Below, one piece after another: positions 59,131 to 64,000 of a stretch of 64,000 nt of DNA. The DNA lies in NCBI GenBank assembly GCA_023974075.1, contig CM043800.1, forward strand, positions 4,099,319 through 4,163,318, written 5' to 3'. Made by a program: the position numbers and the translations under genes. Positions within the stretch are counted from its first letter, which is position 1. Each line of letters begins with the position of its first letter. This DNA comes from Chaenocephalus aceratus. Taxonomy: Eukaryota; Chordata; Actinopteri; Perciformes; Channichthyidae. The notes below the pieces were generated by a model. It saw only the letters and a program-made list of their open reading frames with translations. It searched no databases and had not been told where the DNA came from.

Positions 59131-60768
59131 CCATCCATCCATCCATCCATCTTCTCCCGCTTATCCGTGGTCGGGTCGCGGGGGTAGCAGTTCCAGCAGA
59201 GAGCCCCAAACTTTCTTTTCCCTGGCGACATCAACCAGCTCTGACTGGGGGATCCCAAGGCGCTCCCAGGCCAGCGAAGAGATATAATCCCTCCACCTGG
59301 TCCTAGGTCTACCCCTTGGTCTCTTCCCAGCTGGACGTGCCTGGAACACCTCCCTAGGGAGGCGCCCAGGTGGCATCCTAACTAGGTGCCCGAACCACCT
59401 CAACTGGCTTCTTTCGACGCGAAGGAGGAGCGGCTCAACTCCGAGTCCCTCCCTGATGACCGAACTTCTCACCTTATCTCTAAGGGAGACACCAGCCACC
59501 CGGCGGAGGAAACCCATCTCGGCCGCTCATCCTTCATGACCATAGGTGAGGGTAGGAACGAAAATGGCCCGGTAGACAGAGAGCTTTGCCTTCTGGCTCA
59601 GCTCCCTTTTCGTCACAACGGTGCGGTAAAGCGACTGCAATACCGCTCCCGCTGCTCCGATTCTCCGGCCCATCTCACGCTCCATTGTTCCCTCACTCGA
59701 GAACAAGACCCCGAGATACTTGAACTCCTTCACTTGGGGTAAGGACTCATTCCCTACTTGGAGTGGACAGTCCATCGGTTTCCTGCTGAGAACCATGGCC
59801 TCAGATTTGGAGGTGCTGATCCTCATCCCAGCCGCTTCACACTCGGTTGCGAACCGATCCAGTGAGTGCTGAAGGTCGCAGACCGATGAAGCCATCAGAA
59901 CCACATCATCTGCAAAAAGCAGTGGTGCAATCCTTAGTCCACCGAACTGCAGACCCCCCCCCCCCATGACTATGCCTCGAAATCCGATCCATGTATATTA
60001 CAAACAGGATTGGTGACAAAGCGCAGCCCTGGCGGAGGCCAACCCTCACCGGAAATGGGTCCGACTTACTGCCGAGGACCCGGACACAGCTCTCGCTTTG
60101 GGAGTACAGAGATTGGATGGCCCTGAGTAGAGACCCCCTCACCCCATACTCCCGCAGCACCTCCCACAGTAACTCCCTGGGAACTCGGTCATACGCCTTC
60201 TCCAAGTCTACAAAACACATGTAGACCGGATAAGCGTACTCCCAGGCCCCCTCCAGGATCCTTGCGAGAGTAAAAAGCTGATCCGTCGTTCCACGACCAG
60301 GACGGAATCCGCATTGTTCCTCCTCAATCTGAGGTTCGACAATCGGCCTGACCCTCCTTTCGAGTACCTTGGAGTAAACTTTCCCGGGGAGGCTGAGTAG
60401 TGTGATGCCTCTGTAATTGGCACACACCCTCTGATCCCCCTTTTTGAAAAGGGGAACCACCACCCCGGTCTGCCACTCCTTCGGTACTGTTTCCGACTTC
60501 CACGCAACGTTGATGAGACGTGTCAACCATGACAGTCCCTCAACACCCAGAGCCTTCAGCATTTCCGGGCGGATCTCATCCACCCCCGGGGCTTTGCCAC
60601 TGTGGAGTTGTTTGACGACCTCAGTGACCTCCCCCCGGGAGATTGGTGTTGATCCCCCGTCATACTCCAGCTCTGCATCTAACATAGAGGGCGGAGTTGT
60701 CGGGTTCAGGAGTTCCTCAAAGTGTTCCTTCCAACGTCCCAACACTCCATCAGTTGAGGTCAACAACG
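59131..60768 (-). mobile_element. RTE-type (Rex3-like) LINE, 5' truncated
   Basis: On the minus strand the element ends in a (ATGG)n tail (59131-59150 as CCAT). An 11-bp duplication TTATCATATGT lies at 59120-59130 and 60769-60779, proving insertion into the inverted-repeat arm. Tandem GATG-type tails are a known trait of Rex3 of the RTE clade. The endonuclease is missing. Confidence 0.9.
59161..60768 (-). pseudogene. Reverse transcriptase of the RTE-type LINE
   Basis: Frames 60775-59906, 59967-59527 and 59517-59161. RT motifs: PGVDEIRPEML, NYRGITLLSLPGKVY, EEQCGFRPGRGTTDQLF, FVDLEKAYDRVP, LRQGCALSPILFVIY and LFADDVVLM (catalytic F-A-D-D). The C-terminal domain carries RWFGHLVRMPPGRLPREVF and WRDYISSLAWERLG, found at the end of fish RTE-like LINE proteins, and ends at a TGA-type stop 10 bp before the tail. 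Two frameshifts (a poly-C run near 59955 and near 59525) inactivate it. The product would copy LINE RNA at a nicked target. Confidence 0.92.
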
Positions 60769-61442
60769 TTATCATATGTCAAGATCGAAAAGGTAATTGG
60801 GTCTTATTTTTATAATAGAATAGTTTGAATACTTTTGAAAAATATGTAAAAATGTATTATCTAAAAAAACTCAATCCATTTATAAGTAACGACGGCTCTT
60901 GTGGAATAACCACAGAATACAAAACCATGCCTTTAATTAAAACAATCATTCGTAAAGTAACTTACGTGAGACGTTTCCACAGCCATATTTCATCACGTTT
61001 GGAGAGGGACAAACAGTACTTCTTGGTTTGAATCCAGACAACGGCCAATCATAAAAGAGGAGGGGTGTAACCAATTAGATTTGGCGTTACTGGGACACGG
61101 TACGCCCACTTCCTAACATTTCTCCGCGCGCGAGAGCAGGCCAGAGTTTCACGAGCAGAAGAGCAGGAATTGCTCGCGAGAGCGCAGGAGACCAAGGAGA
61201 GCTCATGTAGATGCTGCACATGCTCAAGGCATGTTTCTCCCCTGCAGGCTTCAATATTGCTCTCGCGCGAGTGCCGTTTTAGTGCTCGCGAAAATAATAT
61301 ATGTCCGCGGCTGCTTGACTTGTGCTCGCGTGGATCTCATATGCCCTCGCGATTTATGACAGAGATTTGCCGCCATATAAGCTCGTCTGGCAATACGGGA
61401 GCTACAATATCCCATAGTGAGACATCAAACGGAGTGTTATGA

Positions 61443-61668
61443 ATGAGCACTATAGGTTACTTCCGTAACCCCAGTTCTCAGAGTAACATGAAGTGAGATG
61501 TCTTACCAGACGGCCCTCCTTGCTATGGTGAAGCGAGAAGAGGTGCTTATTTTGAATGACGCATGTGGCGCAAACTACTTATAGGGGGTGATTTCCCCTG
61601 ACGCTGACGTCAAGATCACCAGCCAATCAGGATTGGCGTAATGAGATTGATGCTTCTGTTTGCTCCGC
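61443..61668. repeat. DIRS-like terminal module, right copy
   Basis: Begins 'actataggttacttccgtaa' and mirrors 53880-54101. It lies between the inverted-repeat core and the tyrosine recombinase frame. Confidence 0.55.
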
Positions 61669-61670
61669 TC

Positions 61671-61738
61671 CTGCTTGACTTGTGCTCGCGTGGATCTCAT
61701 ATGCCCTCGCGATTTATGACAGAGATTTGCCGCCATAA
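61671..61738. repeat. Short direct duplication of 61312-61378
   Basis: 'ctgcttgacttgtgctcgcg' through 'gagatttgccgccat' is repeated directly about 360 bp downstream of its first occurrence, abutting the end of the right arm. Confidence 0.85.
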
Positions 61739-61770
61739 GCTTATCTCGAAAATCACCGATCAACCAGAAT

Positions 61771-62850
61771 TTAACAGGTAGAGTCCTGACTCAACAAGGT
61801 GCCCAGCACTGCTCGGGCCACACTCGGAGCGGAGACGTCTAGCCTGTAAAAGCGGACAAAAGTGAGTGGCGAGGACCAGCTCGCCGCTGCACAGATGTCT
61901 TGAATGGAAACACCCTTGAACAAAGCCCAGGATGTAGCCAGGCCCCGAGTCGAGTGAGCCCGCAGACCCGAAGGTGCTTGCAGATTCTGACTCGTATAGG
62001 CCAAAGCAATTGCCTCCACAATCCAGTGGGAGAGCCGTTGCTTAGTAATAGGCTTGCCCTTGTGAGGGTTAGCCCAGGACACAAAGAGTTGGTCATTAAG
62101 ACGAAGCTCCTTTGATCTGTCCATATATGTGTGTAAAGCCCGGACTGGACACAATAGATCCTGCTGCTGCTCCCCGGAGGAAACCAGCGGCGGAGAAAAT
62201 GCCTCAATGTCAATTGGGGTACACGAACCAACCACCTTTGGTGTAAAGGCAGGGTTGGGCTTCAACAACACTCTCGTTTGCCCTGGGGCGAACTGAGTGC
62301 ATGACGGATGTACAGACAGTGCATGAGTATCGCTGACCCGCTTGGCGGATGCCAGGGCCAGTAACAGCACTGTCTTGAGTGACAGATGTTTGTCAGCTCC
62401 TTCCAGGGGTTCAAATGGGGTCATTCTGAGCCCATTCAAAACCACTGCCAGGTCCCATAAGGGCACCAGCGACCTGGAGACAGGGAGGAGCCTGCGAGCC
62501 CCTTTCATAAAACGGCAGACCAAAGGGTGTTGGCTAGCCGTCTTACCCTCAAAGCCCACATGGCATGCAGCAATAGCAGCCAGGTACACCTTGATCGTGG
62601 AGAAAGCTCTGTGTTTATCGATCAAGTCCTGTAGGAATGATAAAATCACCCCGACAGGACATTGAAAAGAGATGTGCCCTTCTTGAAGGCACCACTCCTC
62701 AAACACCCTCCACTTACAGTCGTAAAGAGACCTGGTGGAGGAAGCTCTCGCACTCTGAATAGTGTTTATCACCTTCTGAGGGAGTCCCACTGTATTCAGA
62801 TTGTACCACTCACGGGTCAGGCCCATAGTGCCCCGTGCTCTGGGCAACAC
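61771..62850 (-). CDS. DIRS-type tyrosine recombinase
   Basis: An open minus frame of 359 residues. After an N-terminal SAM-like domain (ASSTRSLYDCKWRVFEEWC ... STIKVYLAAIAACH) the catalytic domain has the Arg of ASAKRVSDTHAL, the H-x-x-R of RAHSTRGLATSWA, the conserved CAAASWSS block and the nucleophile Tyr of FVRFYRLD. It would recombine the circular DNA copy into the genome. The upstream end (from about 62846) is cut by a palindromic element, so the first residues are not original. The catalytic part is intact. Confidence 0.9.
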   Translation of the reverse strand: MLPRARGTMGLTREWYNLNTVGLPQKVINTIQSARASSTRSLYDCKWRVFEEWCLQEGHISFQCPVGVILSFLQDLIDKHRAFSTIKVYLAAIAACHVGFEGKTASQHPLVCRFMKGARRLLPVSRSLVPLWDLAVVLNGLRMTPFEPLEGADKHLSLKTVLLLALASAKRVSDTHALSVHPSCTQFAPGQTRVLLKPNPAFTPKVVGSCTPIDIEAFSPPLVSSGEQQQDLLCPVRALHTYMDRSKELRLNDQLFVSWANPHKGKPITKQRLSHWIVEAIALAYTSQNLQAPSGLRAHSTRGLATSWALFKGVSIQDICAAASWSSPLTFVRFYRLDVSAPSVARAVLGTLLSQDSTC

Positions 62851-63057
62851 ACTCTCACTCCCTAAGCGTCCAATAGCGACGTTTGGTCAGTGTCCGTGGC
62901 GTCCAATCTTGACGCTCCTAGGCTCCTTCAGCGTCATAAAGGGACGCAAATAGCTTTCAACGCTTATGACGCTGAAGGAGCCTAGGAGCGTCACAATTGG
63001 ACGCCACGGACACTGACCAAACGTCGCTATTGGACGCTTAGGGAGTGAGAGTGTGTT
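62846..63057. mobile_element. 212-bp near-perfect palindromic element, 9-bp target duplication
   Basis: Starts AACACACTCTCACTCCC and ends with its inverse. The arms of about 93 bp are nearly identical around a spacer of about 26 bp (near 62942-62965). GCTCTGGGC lies at 62837-62845 and 63058-63066. The flanking DIRS frames continue on both sides. A 9-bp duplication would suit a MULE-type non-autonomous element; superfamily is inference. Confidence 0.85.
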
Positions 63058-63066
63058 GCTCTGGGC

Positions 63067-63523
63067 GTGGGTGAAGGATCGCCCCCCCCCCCGCCTGAGA
63101 CAATCTGTCCCTGTGTGGTGGGGGCTGCCATGGCTGCCCGCACAACAGCTGATATATCTCCGCCAGCCCGTACGTTGCGGGCTAGGGCGGAAACATCAGA
63201 GTAAGTGTGTGGCGTTGCTCCTTCACTCTGGCCAGAGTTGGGGGTAACAGAGCCAGGGGTGGGAACGCGTACAGAGGACCCGGAGGTCAATCGTGTACGA
63301 GTGCGTCCCCGCCTAACAGTGCATTAAAGAGAACAGCTGTCATTGAGCATTTTTTCTTTATGCGAACAGATTTAACGCGGCTCCGCCGTAACGCACCCAC
63401 AGCGGTCTCCCGATCCTTGGATGAGGAGTCCAGTCTGCATAGAGTGGTGCACCTCTGGACAGTAGTTCTGTCCCGAGGTGCATCACTCCCGGTACCTGTG
63501 TCGTTCTCAGATGCGGCTTTCAC
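63067..63523 (-). pseudogene. DIRS-type Gag N-terminal remnant
   Basis: Minus frames 63523-63287 and 63290-63027 lie upstream of the recombinase in the same orientation. They have a Ser/Asp/Arg-rich start, then SALARNVRAGGDISAVVRAAM. In an intact DIRS element gag and RT precede the recombinase; here the RT is missing, so this is a deleted derivative. The Gag assignment rests on position and composition. Confidence 0.45.
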
Positions 63524-63529
63524 ACCAGC

Positions 63530-64000
63530 GCTTTTCAGTTTCTAGCTCCGAGCGGGAGCTTTTCTGGTTCAGCTCCGGTTTCCCTTTTCAGCTCCCGCTC
63601 TGTGCACACCGCCCACTGGCGCCCCAGAGCTGCCCCTGCTGCGTCATGACGTCACCGTTTACATCGCTGATTTGCTCCCCAACGGCAGCCATTACGGCGC
63701 TCACAACAACAACAACAGCGTCGGGTCGATGATCGTGTTGCTTTTAATCACACGAAGCCAGAATAAATTGAATAACGACTTCTCCAACCTTATACTTTGC
63801 TCCAGAGTGCCGTGGTTCATTGTTTATTAATGTGTTTCTGCAGCATTTACCGACCGCTGCAGTGCTGCCTGCTCTTCCACGGGAGTTTATTCTCCCGTTA
63901 GCTCCCGGTTAGCTCACACTGCAGCGGCCGCTCTAAAGTATTCACTGTCCGACTCACACAAGCAGCTGATGCATATCCCCAGTTCCCCTTAGCCTAAGTC
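63530..64000. other. Repeat-like sequence, no gene identified
   Basis: Several 'gctccgagcgggagct', 'agctcccgctc' and 'agctcccggttagct' blocks on both sides of 63600-63920 look like subterminal repeats of a DNA transposon whose far end may be beyond the window. A TATA-less promoter-like CpG stretch covers 63600-63720. Confidence 0.4.

Larger units (their letters stand above)
58999..61670. repeat. Right ~1 kb arm of the large inverted repeat, split by a LINE
   Basis: 58999-59130 and 60780-61670 together mirror 53880-54917. The interruption is the LINE at 59131-60768 with its target duplication. Confidence 0.9.

Noticed and set aside
59386..60815. Plus-strand frames over the RTE LINE
   Set aside because: Antisense shadows of the minus-strand reverse transcriptase.

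Overview
The window is a stretch of vertebrate nuclear DNA, almost certainly from a teleost fish, made almost entirely of mobile elements nested inside one another. The evidence is the element mix: a Gmr1-type Ty3/gypsy element with integrase ahead of reverse transcriptase, Ngaro/DIRS tyrosine-recombinase retrotransposons, BEL/Pao, an RTE/Rex3-like LINE with a (GATG)n-type tail, L2-like LINEs, Tc1 and several hAT families, plus spliced genes and long (CA)n microsatellites. I see no confident ordinary host gene, no tRNA, rRNA or CRISPR.

Layout. 1-3.65 kb: a broken ZBED/SCAND3-like hAT transposase (minus) split by a 1.3 kb hAT element with a perfect 8-bp target duplication. 3.65-4.39 kb: left part of a second hAT family. 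4.39-20.05 kb: a Gmr1-like gypsy element (LTR, PBS, gag, PR, then IN, RT, RNase H) whose protease codon block is interrupted by a 10.5 kb inverted-repeat element (6638-17130). That element carries CA-rich minisatellites, a separate 3 kb foldback, a hAT copy, and what look like promoter and exons of a small captured gene. 21.5-25.0 kb: a minus-strand gypsy element with short LTRs. 26.1-29.6 kb: an internally deleted BEL/Pao element with an LTR-like insert. 31.9-41.3 kb: a decayed endogenous retrovirus (gag, integrase tail, env leader) split by a nearly full Ngaro-type element with A1...B1-A2-B2 split repeats. 41.4-53.5 kb: hAT, LINE and Tc1 fragments, a small SANT/SAP-domain gene fragment. 53.8-61.7 kb: a large inverted-repeat structure holding a six-exon integrase-like transposase whose splice phases all agree, a HECT-like ORF, and an RTE LINE with an 11-bp target duplication. 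61.7-63.5 kb: DIRS tyrosine recombinase and gag parts split by a 212-bp near-perfect palindrome with a 9-bp target duplication.

The order of insertion can be read in several places because an uninterrupted copy of the target lies elsewhere in the window: the hAT at 10812-12354 against the opposite arm near 16268, and the gypsy LTR at 4393 against the hAT copy near 45858. Most coding regions are broken by stops, frameshifts or deletions. The two inverted-repeat elements (6.6-17.1 kb and 53.9-61.7 kb) are the parts most worth further work.
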